Assembly (NCBI RefSeq): GCF_020026925.1
Contig: NZ_JAIQDW010000004.1
Coordinates: 1 to 64,000, forward strand
Reading direction: 5' to 3'
Length of the DNA stretch: 64,000 nucleotides
DNA from: Flavobacterium hibisci
GTDB lineage: Bacteria > Bacteroidota > Bacteroidia > Flavobacteriales > Flavobacteriaceae
The stretch's first letter is position 1. Each line of letters begins with the position of its first letter. Shown here one piece after another: positions 26,018 through 34,424 of this stretch. The notes below the pieces were generated by a model. That model had not been told where the DNA came from and did not search any database. It worked only from the letters and a program-made list of their open reading frames with translations. Made by a program: the position numbers and the translations under genes.

Positions 26018-26048
26018 CAAATATATAACTATTTTTGGTTTATCCAAA
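26018..26048 (-). promoter_or_regulatory. Promoter of tRNA-Pro
   Basis: The minus strand has TTTG (26048-26045), a 19-bp spacer and TATATTTG (26025-26018), an ideal Bacteroidota promoter whose start falls just before the tRNA 5' end at 26007. Confidence 0.75.
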
Positions 26049-26306
26049 ACAATTTTAGAAATAAGAAAAAATTAAAATTAAAATTCACAAAAGTCACTTT
26101 AATATATTAACGGGCTAAATCGGAAATCAGAACATTTTTTACTAAACAACAATTAATAGTAAAGCAAAGCAAGTTAGGGAATTTAGCTTAAATTGTTCCA
26201 AACACCCATCAAACAAAGGCTAAGCAAGGTTTCACAAATGTTAACAAAATAGATTTTCAAAAACCATAAATAATTGTATTTTTACGGTTCAAAATTCAGA
26301 AAATAA

Positions 26307-27074
26307 ATGGGCAAAATCATTGCTATTGCTAATCAAAAAGGAGGCGTTGGAAAAACTACTACATCAGTAAATCTTGCTGCCTCATTAGGTGTTTTAGAGA
26401 AAAAAGTTTTATTGATCGATGCTGATCCTCAAGCCAATGCCACATCTGGTCTTGGAATTGATGTGGAAACAGTTGAAACCGGAACTTACCAGATTCTTGA
26501 ACACACTGTAACACCAAAAGAAGCTATTCTAAAATGTACAGCTCCAAATGTTGACGTGATACCTGCTCACATTGATCTTGTTGCTATCGAAATTGAGCTG
26601 GTTGATAAAGAGAACCGTGAATACATGCTTAAAAAAGCATTAGAAGAAGCTAAGAAAGAGTATGATTTTATTATAATCGACTGTGCACCTTCTTTAGGAT
26701 TATTAACTTTAAATGCTTTAACAGCTGCTGATTCTGTAGTTATTCCGATTCAATGTGAATATTTTGCACTTGAAGGATTAGGAAAGCTATTGAATACTAT
26801 TAAAAGTATTCAGAAAATCCATAATCCTGACCTGGATATTGAAGGATTATTGCTAACCATGTACGATTCAAGATTGCGTTTGTCAAATCAGGTTGTTGAA
26901 GAGGTTCAAAAGCACTTTAACGATATGGTTTTTGAAACCGTTATTCAGCGAAATGTAAAATTAAGTGAAGCCCCAAGTTTTGGAGAAAGCATCATTAATT
27001 ATGACGCAACAAGCAAAGGAGCAGTGAATTACATTAATTTAGCTCAGGAAATTATAAAGAAAAACAGCAAATAG
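26307..27074 (+). CDS. parA: Chromosome partitioning ATPase ParA
   Basis: This protein of 255 residues has the deviant Walker A motif KGGVGKTT at 11-18, Walker A' (LLIDADPQANATSG) and Walker B (DFIIIDCAPSLGLLT). It lacks the N-terminal HTH extension of plasmid type Ia ParA, so it is the chromosomal Soj-like form. It works with ParB in segregating the origin region. It starts an apparent operon: parB begins 5 bp downstream, followed by a DUF5683 gene, dapB and lepB. This order is common in Flavobacteriia and suggests a place not far from the replication origin, though no oriC is seen here. Confidence 0.97.
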   Translation: MGKIIAIANQKGGVGKTTTSVNLAASLGVLEKKVLLIDADPQANATSGLGIDVETVETGTYQILEHTVTPKEAILKCTAPNVDVIPAHIDLVAIEIELVDKENREYMLKKALEEAKKEYDFIIIDCAPSLGLLTLNALTAADSVVIPIQCEYFALEGLGKLLNTIKSIQKIHNPDLDIEGLLLTMYDSRLRLSNQVVEEVQKHFNDMVFETVIQRNVKLSEAPSFGESIINYDATSKGAVNYINLAQEIIKKNSK

Positions 27075-27079
27075 TTTTT

Positions 27080-27982
27080 ATGACAAAAGCAATTAAAAAA
27101 CAAGCCTTAGGAAGAGGATTATCAGCATTATTAAAAGATCCGGAAAACGACATCACATCAGTAGAAGACAAAAATGCTGACAAAGTTGTTGGAAACATCA
27201 TTGAGCTTGAAATAAGTGCTATCGAAATAAATCCATTTCAGCCCAGAAGTAATTTCAATGAGGAATCTTTACGTGAATTAGCTACTTCTATTAAAGAACT
27301 TGGTGTAATTCAACCTATTACTGTTCGAAAATTAGAATTTAACAAATACCAGTTAATTTCCGGGGAGCGTCGTTTGCGTGCTTCGACTTTGATAGGCTTA
27401 ACACATATTCCTGCTTACATCCGTATTGCTAATGATAATGAATCATTGGTAATGGCTTTGGTTGAAAACATTCAGCGTCATGACTTAGACCCTATTGAAA
27501 TTGCACTTTCGTACCAACGTTTGATGGATGAAATCCAATTAACACAGGAACAAATGAGTGAACGTGTTGGTAAAAAACGTTCTACGATTGCCAATTATTT
27601 ACGCCTTCTAAAATTAGATCCAATCATTCAGACAGGTATACGCGATGGTTTTATCAGTATGGGGCATGGAAGGGCTATCATCAATATTGAAGATCTGGAT
27701 ATTCAGACCGATATTTACCAAAAAATAGTAAGCCAAAATCTATCAGTACGTGAAACAGAAACTTTAGTTAAAAATTATCACGAAAGCCTGCAGCCCAAAG
27801 CTGAAGGAAAACCAAAAGCAGCTTCTTCATTTGTAGTTAAAGAAACGCAAAAAAACACATTTAATGACTATTTTGGTTCAAAAGTTGATATAAAAGTTGC
27901 CGGAAACGGAAAAGGAAAAATTACAATCCCGTTTAACTCAGAAGCCGACTTTAACAGAATTATAAAATTAATAAACGGATAG
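27080..27982 (+). CDS. parB: Chromosome partitioning protein ParB
   Basis: This is a protein of 300 residues. It has the N-terminal ParA-interaction motif KKQALGRGLSALLKD, then the ParB/Spo0J CTPase-nuclease fold with INPFQPRSNF, ELGVIQPITVRK, SGERRLRAS and MALVENIQRHDLDPIEIA. A central HTH follows (MSERVGKKRSTIANYLRLLKL), then a C-terminal dimerisation domain. It binds parS sites and spreads as a CTP clamp. Its TAG stop codon overlaps the GTG start of the next gene by one base. No parS match was noticed within this window. Confidence 0.97.
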   Translation: MTKAIKKQALGRGLSALLKDPENDITSVEDKNADKVVGNIIELEISAIEINPFQPRSNFNEESLRELATSIKELGVIQPITVRKLEFNKYQLISGERRLRASTLIGLTHIPAYIRIANDNESLVMALVENIQRHDLDPIEIALSYQRLMDEIQLTQEQMSERVGKKRSTIANYLRLLKLDPIIQTGIRDGFISMGHGRAIINIEDLDIQTDIYQKIVSQNLSVRETETLVKNYHESLQPKAEGKPKAASSFVVKETQKNTFNDYFGSKVDIKVAGNGKGKITIPFNSEADFNRIIKLING

Positions 27983-28545
27983 TGAATAAAATTGTCCCCA
28001 TAAGTCTATTGTTCTTTCTCTCAGGAACCGTCTCTTTTTTTGCTCAGGTAAAACAAGAAACGGTTTTAGTCGCTAAAGACACTTCTAAATTAGAAGAAAT
28101 AGACCCGCTGAGACCAGCAAAAGCTGCCTTTTACTCGGCAATTTTACCCGGCTTAGGACAGGCATACAATAAAAAATACTGGAAAATCCCTTTGGTATAT
28201 GGCGCAATTGGGACCAGTATGTATTTTTATCTTGATAATCAAAAAAAATATAGAGAAGCAAGAAATGAATACAAAAGAAGACTAGAGGGTTATGAACCAA
28301 GCGAAAAATTTGCGAGGCTTGATGACTCCCGTCTTATTGCAGCCCAAAAGTTTTATCAGCGTAATCGCGATTTATCATCATTGTTTGTCGTTGGTTTTTA
28401 TGCTTTAAATATCATTGATGCTAATGTTGATGCTTCACTGATACAATTTAATGTGAATGAAAGATTATCTGTGCGTCCGGAAATCTATCCTACAGATGTA
28501 ACTTTTAAACCAAATGTGGGACTAACTTTTAATTACAACTTTTAA
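27982..28545 (+). CDS. DUF5683 envelope protein
   Basis: This is a protein of 187 residues with a GTG start that overlaps the parB stop codon, indicating coupled translation. A signal peptide (about 1-21, ending SFFAQ) is followed by the DUF5683 body: PLRPAKAAFYSAILPGLGQAYNKKYWKIPLVYGAIGTSMYFY at about 42-83, with one or two hydrophobic segments. The function is unknown. The parAB-DUF5683-dapB order is conserved in the order Flavobacteriales. It is probably anchored in the cell envelope. Confidence 0.8.
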   Translation: MNKIVPISLLFFLSGTVSFFAQVKQETVLVAKDTSKLEEIDPLRPAKAAFYSAILPGLGQAYNKKYWKIPLVYGAIGTSMYFYLDNQKKYREARNEYKRRLEGYEPSEKFARLDDSRLIAAQKFYQRNRDLSSLFVVGFYALNIIDANVDASLIQFNVNERLSVRPEIYPTDVTFKPNVGLTFNYNF

Positions 28546-28587
28546 ATAGCTTTTTACTATCTATTTAAATAAAAAATATACAAGAAA

Positions 28588-29295
28588 ATGAAAATTGCAC
28601 TTTTAGGATACGGAAAAATGGGTCAGGTAATCGAAAGGATTGCTCTGGAAAGAGGGCATGAAATTGTCCTGAAAAAAGATGAATTCAATACATATGACGG
28701 CCTTTCAACAGCGGATGTTGCTATCGATTTCAGTGTTCCCACAGCCGCTGTAGCTAATATTTCAAGTTGTTTTCATGCCAATGTTCCGGTAGTTTCAGGA
28801 ACAACAGGCTGGTTAGAGCATTATGATGAAGTGGAAGCGCTTTGCAACGAAAAACAAGGTGGTTTCATCTCTAGCTCAAACTTTAGTTTAGGCGTTAATA
28901 TTTTTTTCGGTTTGAATGAATATCTGGCTAAAATTATGAGTCAGTTTGATACTTACAAAGTATCAATGGAAGAAATTCACCACACTCAAAAGTTAGATGC
29001 ACCAAGCGGAACAGCTATTTCATTAGCAAAAGGTGTCATTAAAAACAGTGCTTATGCAAATTGGACAATGGAAGATCCGAAGTCCAATGAAATTCATATT
29101 GAAGCTAAAAGAATTGGTGATGTTCCAGGGACGCATACTGTAACTTACGATTCTATCGTTGACAGCATCGAATTAAAGCATACTGCACATAATCGTGAAG
29201 GCTTTGCCCTTGGAGCTGTTATTGCCGCCGAATGGCTTGCTGGCAAAAAAGGAATCTACACGATGAAAGACGTTTTAAATCTGGAATCTAAATAA
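28588..29295 (+). CDS. dapB: 4-Hydroxy-tetrahydrodipicolinate reductase
   Basis: This lysine/diaminopimelate pathway enzyme has 235 residues. The N-terminal NAD(P)H-binding motif is LLGYGKMGQVIERIA. The SGTTGW segment marks the cofactor domain. The catalytic and substrate loop EEIHHTQKLDAPSGTA carries the paired histidines and the lysine. The C-terminus HTAHNREGFALGAVIAAEWL is typical. It is slightly shorter than the E. coli enzyme, as is usual in Bacteroidota. It supplies meso-diaminopimelate for peptidoglycan. Confidence 0.95.
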   Translation: MKIALLGYGKMGQVIERIALERGHEIVLKKDEFNTYDGLSTADVAIDFSVPTAAVANISSCFHANVPVVSGTTGWLEHYDEVEALCNEKQGGFISSSNFSLGVNIFFGLNEYLAKIMSQFDTYKVSMEEIHHTQKLDAPSGTAISLAKGVIKNSAYANWTMEDPKSNEIHIEAKRIGDVPGTHTVTYDSIVDSIELKHTAHNREGFALGAVIAAEWLAGKKGIYTMKDVLNLESK

Positions 29296-29342
29296 AATCC
29301 AAAAAATAATATTCTGAAATTTCAGAACTAAAACATAAAATT

Positions 29343-30905
29343 ATGACACTTTATCTTTGGTTTGTTTTTTTCTTAGCAGTACAAATAATCCATTTTCTGG
29401 GTACATGGAAGTTATATCAGGCTGCGGGCCGTAAGTCTTGGGAAGCAGCAATTCCCGTTTATAATTCAATCGTTTTAATGAAAATTATCGGGCGCCCAAC
29501 CTGGTGGACAATCCTGCTTTTCATACCCATAATCAATCTTATTATGTTCCCTGTCGTTTGGGTAGAAACTTTGAGAACATTTGGAAAAAAATCAACATTA
29601 GATACCTTTTTAGGCATTTTCACTTTAGGGTTTTACATCTATTATGTCAATTATACCCAAAAATTAGAGTACTATGCAGATAGAAAATTAACTCCTGAAA
29701 ACAGAGCAGCCGACACCGTTAGCTCTCTGCTTTTCGCTATAATTGTAGCAACTTTGGTACATACTTATGTTGTACAGCCGTTTACAATCCCAACATCCTC
29801 ATTAGAGAAATCATTATTAATTGGTGATTTTCTGTTTGTGAGCAAGGTAAACTACGGACCTCGTGTTCCTATGACCACTGTAGCGTTACCAATGGTTCAC
29901 GACTCTATTCCTTTAACAAAAAAGAAATCATACTTAAGCTGGCCACAATTACCTTATTTCAGGCTTCCTGCTTTAGAAAAAATAAAACGAAATGATATTG
30001 TTGTTTTTAACTGGCCAGTCGATACTGTGCATTACTTTTTTGAGCCAAAAGGAAAACCAGGCGTTATAAAACCAATTGACAAGAAATCAAACTACGTAAA
30101 ACGCTGTGTAGGAATTCCGGGTGACAGCTTATCAATAAAAGACGGATTTGTTTATATTAATAATAAAAAACTAATCCTTCCTGAAAGGGCAAAACCACAA
30201 TATTCATATGCTGTAGCATTAGACGGAAAGACACCTATTGATTTTGAATCACTTTTAAAAGAACTTAAGGTCAATCTTGTTGATGTTATGGGATTTAAGG
30301 ATGAAGCAAAAAGAGACACCTTATATTTTGCAGCTTTAACAGAAGAAAGTGTTCAGCGTTTAAAAAACACTCCCGGAATTACGAATGTAAAAAGACAAAT
30401 TTCTAAAGGAAATGACAATTCCATTTTCCCTCATATCAACAAATGGAATCAGGATAATTTTGGTCCGATATATATTCCGGAAGCTGGGAAAACAGTCGCT
30501 TTAACAAATGAATCATTACCATTTTATAAAGATATCATCACTACTTATGAAGGCAATACTTTAGAGTTGCAAGGTTCCAAATTTTTAATAAATGGTAAAC
30601 CGGCAACCACATATACTTTCAAACAAAACTATTATTGGATGATGGGTGACAACCGCCATAACTCTGAAGACAGCCGTTATTGGGGATATGTTCCTGAAAA
30701 CCACATTGTAGGAAAACCGGTTTTTATCTGGATGAGCTGGGACACAAACGGAAAAGGTATTAATAAAATCCGTTGGGACAGAGTTTTCACAACAGTAGAT
30801 GGCGAAGGTCAGCCGCAATCGTATTTCAAATATTTCCTGATTGCTTTAGCAGTATTTTTCATTGGAGAATATTTTTGGAAAAAAAGACAAGAGAAAAAAG
30901 CATAA
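29343..30905 (+). CDS. lepB: Signal peptidase I, large Bacteroidota type
   Basis: This membrane serine protease of 520 residues removes Sec and Tat signal peptides. An N-terminal hydrophobic region of four helices (1-110; like DUF5684) precedes the usual anchor helix near 130-147. The catalytic Ser lies in IPTSSLEKSLLIGDF at about 150 and the catalytic Lys in NYVKRCVGIPGD at about 252. A long insertion (270-400) separates these from the late motif GDNRHNSEDSRYWGYVPENHIVGK at about 435-458. The C-terminus has another helix (YFLIALAVFFIGEYFW). It is about twice the length of many bacterial LepB proteins, as expected for this phylum. Confidence 0.95.
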   Translation: MTLYLWFVFFLAVQIIHFLGTWKLYQAAGRKSWEAAIPVYNSIVLMKIIGRPTWWTILLFIPIINLIMFPVVWVETLRTFGKKSTLDTFLGIFTLGFYIYYVNYTQKLEYYADRKLTPENRAADTVSSLLFAIIVATLVHTYVVQPFTIPTSSLEKSLLIGDFLFVSKVNYGPRVPMTTVALPMVHDSIPLTKKKSYLSWPQLPYFRLPALEKIKRNDIVVFNWPVDTVHYFFEPKGKPGVIKPIDKKSNYVKRCVGIPGDSLSIKDGFVYINNKKLILPERAKPQYSYAVALDGKTPIDFESLLKELKVNLVDVMGFKDEAKRDTLYFAALTEESVQRLKNTPGITNVKRQISKGNDNSIFPHINKWNQDNFGPIYIPEAGKTVALTNESLPFYKDIITTYEGNTLELQGSKFLINGKPATTYTFKQNYYWMMGDNRHNSEDSRYWGYVPENHIVGKPVFIWMSWDTNGKGINKIRWDRVFTTVDGEGQPQSYFKYFLIALAVFFIGEYFWKKRQEKKA

Positions 30906-30920
30906 TTAAATAAGTTATTT

Positions 30921-30976
30921 GTTTCAGGTTTCAAGCTTCAGGTTCATAACAAACCTTGAAACTTGAAACCTGAAAC
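30921..30976. repeat. Inverted repeat of the TTGAAACCTGAAAC family
   Basis: GTTTCAGGTTTCAAG (30921-30935) and CTTGAAACCTGAAAC (30962-30976) form a perfect 15-bp inverted repeat between lepB and the WbqC gene. Related words occur at 22473-22486, 22558-22590 and 53418-53438. Confidence 0.7.
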
Positions 30977-30998
30977 TTTTAAACAAAAAATAAAAAAC

Positions 30999-31613
30999 AT
31001 GAATTCCTTATTACTTCCTACTTATTTTCCCTCAATTAGCCATTTTGCAGTTATGGCTCAATCTGAGAATATCACTTTTGAAATGGAAGATAATTTTCAG
31101 AAACAGACTAACAGAAACCGTACCTACATCTACAGTCCAAATGGAATTCAACTATTAAATATTCCTATTAAACATTCAAAATCGACACATCAAAAAACAA
31201 AAGATGTTTTGATTGAAAATGAATTTGACTGGCAAAAACAGCATTTTAAATCTTTGGAAGCAGCTTACAGAAGCTCTCCTTTTTTTGAATTTTTCGAGGA
31301 TGACATTCTTCCTGTATTCGAAAAAAAACATACTTTTTTGATGGATTTAAACATGGAAGTCCTGGAGACAGTTACCAAATGTTTACGAATGAAATTAGAA
31401 TTTGGAAAAACAACTGAATATTTTCATGAAGCAGAAAATGTTGCTGATTTCAGATATCTGGCTAATGGAAAAAAAGATCAGAATTCATTTGAAAAATATC
31501 CTCAGGTTTTTGATGACAAACATGGTTTTATAAACAATTTAAGCGTTTTGGATTTACTTTTCAATGAAGGAAAATTTGCAATGGATTATTTAAAAACACA
31601 GAAAATTATATAA
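30999..31613 (+). CDS. WbqC-family protein
   Basis: This protein has 204 residues from the ATG at 30999. An upstream ATG at 30963 lies inside the repeat element, so it is not preferred. The WbqC family start (LLLPTYFPSISHFAVMAQ) and the conserved FQKQTNRNRTYIYSPNGIQLLNIPI are present, as is SPFFEFFEDDI. Members occur near O-antigen or glycolipid genes and are proposed to act in nucleotide-sugar or glycan steps, without a fixed reaction. It follows lepB at 93 bp. Confidence 0.85.
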   Translation: MNSLLLPTYFPSISHFAVMAQSENITFEMEDNFQKQTNRNRTYIYSPNGIQLLNIPIKHSKSTHQKTKDVLIENEFDWQKQHFKSLEAAYRSSPFFEFFEDDILPVFEKKHTFLMDLNMEVLETVTKCLRMKLEFGKTTEYFHEAENVADFRYLANGKKDQNSFEKYPQVFDDKHGFINNLSVLDLLFNEGKFAMDYLKTQKII

Positions 31614-31691
31614 ATCAATTATGAATGTAAGTTGTGAATTATGAGTATTAAATCACTATTTAACTTTTCAATTTCGTATTTGGTTCAAAAA

Positions 31692-32738
31692 TCATTCTAT
31701 TGAAAGCCTTGCCATGATGGGATAATGATCTGAATTTTCAAAATCAGAAAAACTTTCAAACTGTTTTATCTTCATTTTAGGATCAGTAAAAATATAGTCG
31801 ATTCTGGCAGGATAATATTTAAATTTATAAGTAGCACCAAAACCTTCGCCTGCTTCTTCAAAAGTATCTTTTAGTTTTCCTTTTATATTTCGATAGACAT
31901 AAGAAAAAGGGCTGTTATTCATATCCCCACAAATAATAATCGGGTACTTACATTGCTTGATGTTTTCTTTAAAAATCTCCGCCTGTTCTTGCTGCTGTCT
32001 AAATCCTTTACTTATTCTGGCCAGTATTCGCTGTGATTTTTTTTGATTAACATTATCAATATCATCCGAAATTTCATTTACATCAGGCGAAATTTTAATA
32101 GACTGTAGGTGCATATTGTAAATCCTGATTACGTCCTTACCTCGTTTTATATCAGCATAAACTACATTATTATCTGAATTCGGAAAAATAATATTACCTT
32201 CATTTATAATAGGGAACTTCGAAAAAATAGCCTGCCCTGTTTTGATTTTTTTCCCATCAATAAAAATATAACGGTGCGGATATACTTTTAGATCCAGATG
32301 TGCAGAATTCGAATACTCCTGAACACACAAAATATCAGGATCTTTTTCATCTATAAATACTTTTATATTATCAGGAATATCATCACGTTCGAGCCATTTA
32401 AAAACATTAAAAAGACGAACATTATAACTCATTACAGAGAAGTCCTTTTCGTCATCTACATATTCTTTACCTGAAATTTTATAAAACTTGCTAATAAATG
32501 TAATCCCCGTCAACAACACTAATCCTGATAAAATAAGACGTTTTTTAAACTGAATTGCCCAATAAATAAAGAATAACCCGTTTGCCACAAAAAAAGCCGG
32601 CATAAATAATGTGAGCACCGATAAAAGTGGAAAACTTTTAGGTGCTAAAAAAGGCAAAACATAGATACTAAATGTAAGGACAGTCAGTACTATATTCAAA
32701 AAGAACATTATTTTATTAAACCAGGAAAGGTTTTTCAT
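31692..32738 (-). CDS. Endonuclease/exonuclease/phosphatase-family membrane protein
   Basis: This is a protein of 348 residues. Three hydrophobic helices lie in the first 85 residues, followed by an EEP-fold domain (about 100-345) with SYNVRLFNVF, ILCVQEYSN (metal-binding Glu), IICGDMNNSPFS (Asp/Asn pair) and the final SDHYPIMARL (catalytic His). The soluble part could act on phosphodiesters such as lipids or nucleotides; the substrate is not known. It is the last gene of the mutL-rhomboid-rhomboid-EEP run and follows the rhomboid by 16 bp. Confidence 0.85.
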   Translation of the reverse strand: MKNLSWFNKIMFFLNIVLTVLTFSIYVLPFLAPKSFPLLSVLTLFMPAFFVANGLFFIYWAIQFKKRLILSGLVLLTGITFISKFYKISGKEYVDDEKDFSVMSYNVRLFNVFKWLERDDIPDNIKVFIDEKDPDILCVQEYSNSAHLDLKVYPHRYIFIDGKKIKTGQAIFSKFPIINEGNIIFPNSDNNVVYADIKRGKDVIRIYNMHLQSIKISPDVNEISDDIDNVNQKKSQRILARISKGFRQQQEQAEIFKENIKQCKYPIIICGDMNNSPFSYVYRNIKGKLKDTFEEAGEGFGATYKFKYYPARIDYIFTDPKMKIKQFESFSDFENSDHYPIMARLSIE

Positions 32739-32754
32739 ATTATTTTGCTAAAGA

Positions 32755-33618
32755 TTATTTTCCAGCTTTAAATAGAAACTCTTTTTCTTCTTTAGTAAGA
32801 CAATCATAACCAGACTGGCTGATTTTGTCTAAAATTTCATCAATTTGCTGTTGCGTTTTGTCTTTGGTAACAATCCTTGATGTTGCTTTTTCTATAGGTT
32901 TTTGATAATTTTTATGCACTTTTTTGAATGGGGTCGTTGGGGATTTTCTAAACAGATTGGCAAAAAAATCTACTATTTTGGTAATAATAATACTTAAATC
33001 TGTACCATTTTGGAGGAGCTTTACATACATAAACCCAAAAAAGGCACCAGCTAAATGCGATATATGCCCTCCGGTATTGTCTAAACGCAACTGCATCAGG
33101 TCTAAAATCAGGATTACGCCTGTGATGTGCCATAATTTTACATTTCCAATCAACAGTAAACGAACATCCATCAATGGCTGATATGTTGTTGCCGCAACCA
33201 AAATTGCCATAATTGCAGCAGAAGCTCCAACTATTGGTGCCGAAATATTTAAAAAATAATAACTTAATGCAAATATAATTCCTGCAAAAACAGCACTTAA
33301 AATATACAATCCCAGATATTGTTTTTGAGTAAAAAAGGTCAAAAACAACTGGCTTGCAAAATTCAAAACCATCATATTAAACAACAAATGCAAAAATGAA
33401 GAATGGAAAAATGCATACGTTAAAAATGTCCAGGGCTTAAATAGAAAAACATTTGGATCTGAAGAAAGTGCCAACCAGTCTGGATATGCAAATCCGCCAC
33501 CTGAATATTGATAGAAAAACACTAATGAAATCAGAAAACAAGCAATATTCCAATAGATCAAACGTAGTGAAACCCCTCCTATCTTATACTGTAATTTCAA
33601 ATCATCCAAAATATTCAT
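32755..33618 (-). CDS. Rhomboid-family intramembrane protease (variant)
   Basis: This membrane protein of 287 residues has six predicted helices and a cytoplasmic tail of about 70 residues. The serine motif reads VGASAAIMAI instead of the usual GxSG followed by G/A, and the histidine helix reads HISHLAGAFFGF. The Ser and His of the dyad are present. It is encoded directly downstream of a second rhomboid gene (41 bp). The tail, rich in Lys and Thr up to KEEKEFLFKAGK, is conserved in style with Flavobacterium rhomboids. Substrates are unknown. Confidence 0.85.
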   Translation of the reverse strand: MNILDDLKLQYKIGGVSLRLIYWNIACFLISLVFFYQYSGGGFAYPDWLALSSDPNVFLFKPWTFLTYAFFHSSFLHLLFNMMVLNFASQLFLTFFTQKQYLGLYILSAVFAGIIFALSYYFLNISAPIVGASAAIMAILVAATTYQPLMDVRLLLIGNVKLWHITGVILILDLMQLRLDNTGGHISHLAGAFFGFMYVKLLQNGTDLSIIITKIVDFFANLFRKSPTTPFKKVHKNYQKPIEKATSRIVTKDKTQQQIDEILDKISQSGYDCLTKEEKEFLFKAGK

Positions 33619-33659
33619 AAAGCTTCTTTTTGGTTTTTATTAATTATTAAAGTTAAAAA

Positions 33660-34424
33660 TTAATTCCAACGATTGTTATTAAACTGATTTTTTTTCCAGT
33701 ATAACATCATTAAAAAACCAGTTATTGCACCTCCTATATGCGCAAAATGCGCTATACCTGTCCCTCCGCTTCCAAACAATGATCCACCTTTAAAACCTAA
33801 GAATAAATCGACAGCTAAAATTCCCGGAACAAAATATTTTGCCTTGATTGGTATTGGTATAAACATTAAAGCAAGCTCAGCATTAGGAAACATAAAAGCA
33901 AAAGCAGTCAACAAACCATAAATAGCACCTGAGGCCCCAACAATTGTCCCGATGTAAGCATTTGTAAAGCCATCAAATTGTGTTACCGAAACCAAATCCT
34001 GCCATCTCGTATCAATTTTCCCTTGATTCAAAAGTTGTAAAATTTCGACTTTATTAAATCCATTAGCAATTAATGTATTCATAGTATCCTGAAAAAAATA
34101 ATAATTCACAGCAGTATGTAACAATGCAGATCCTAAACCACATGAAATATAAAAAAACAGGAACTTTTTTCCTCCCCAAAAATGTTCAAGAGCTGATCCA
34201 AAAGAATATAATGCAAACATATTAAAAGTAATATGCATGATTCCTCCATACTCTAATTTTCCATGCATAAACATATGTGTGATTGGCTGCCAAATTTTAA
34301 AATTTGGGTTTTCAGGAAAAAACATCGCAAGATATTCGTAAGAAACAGGCACTAATTGCGCTCCTATAAAAACTATTATATTAATAATCAATAACTGCTT
34401 TACTATTGGTGTCATGTTCATCAT
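33660..34424 (-). CDS. Rhomboid-family intramembrane serine protease
   Basis: This is a 6-helix protein of 254 residues. The family's conserved MFMHGKLEYGGIMHITFNMFALYSFG (His-x3-Asn-like region), the catalytic serine in GASGAIYGL and the catalytic histidine in HFAHIGGAITGF are all present. An insertion of about 60 residues lies between helices 3 and 4. Its start overlaps the mutL stop codon by four bases (ATGA-type), so translation is coupled. It is the canonical member of the tandem pair. Confidence 0.92.
   Translation of the reverse strand: MMNMTPIVKQLLIINIIVFIGAQLVPVSYEYLAMFFPENPNFKIWQPITHMFMHGKLEYGGIMHITFNMFALYSFGSALEHFWGGKKFLFFYISCGLGSALLHTAVNYYFFQDTMNTLIANGFNKVEILQLLNQGKIDTRWQDLVSVTQFDGFTNAYIGTIVGASGAIYGLLTAFAFMFPNAELALMFIPIPIKAKYFVPGILAVDLFLGFKGGSLFGSGGTGIAHFAHIGGAITGFLMMLYWKKNQFNNNRWN

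Noticed and set aside
25829..26047. 72-codon frame on the minus strand across the tRNA
   Set aside because: It reads through tRNA-Pro and its terminator, so it is not a protein gene.
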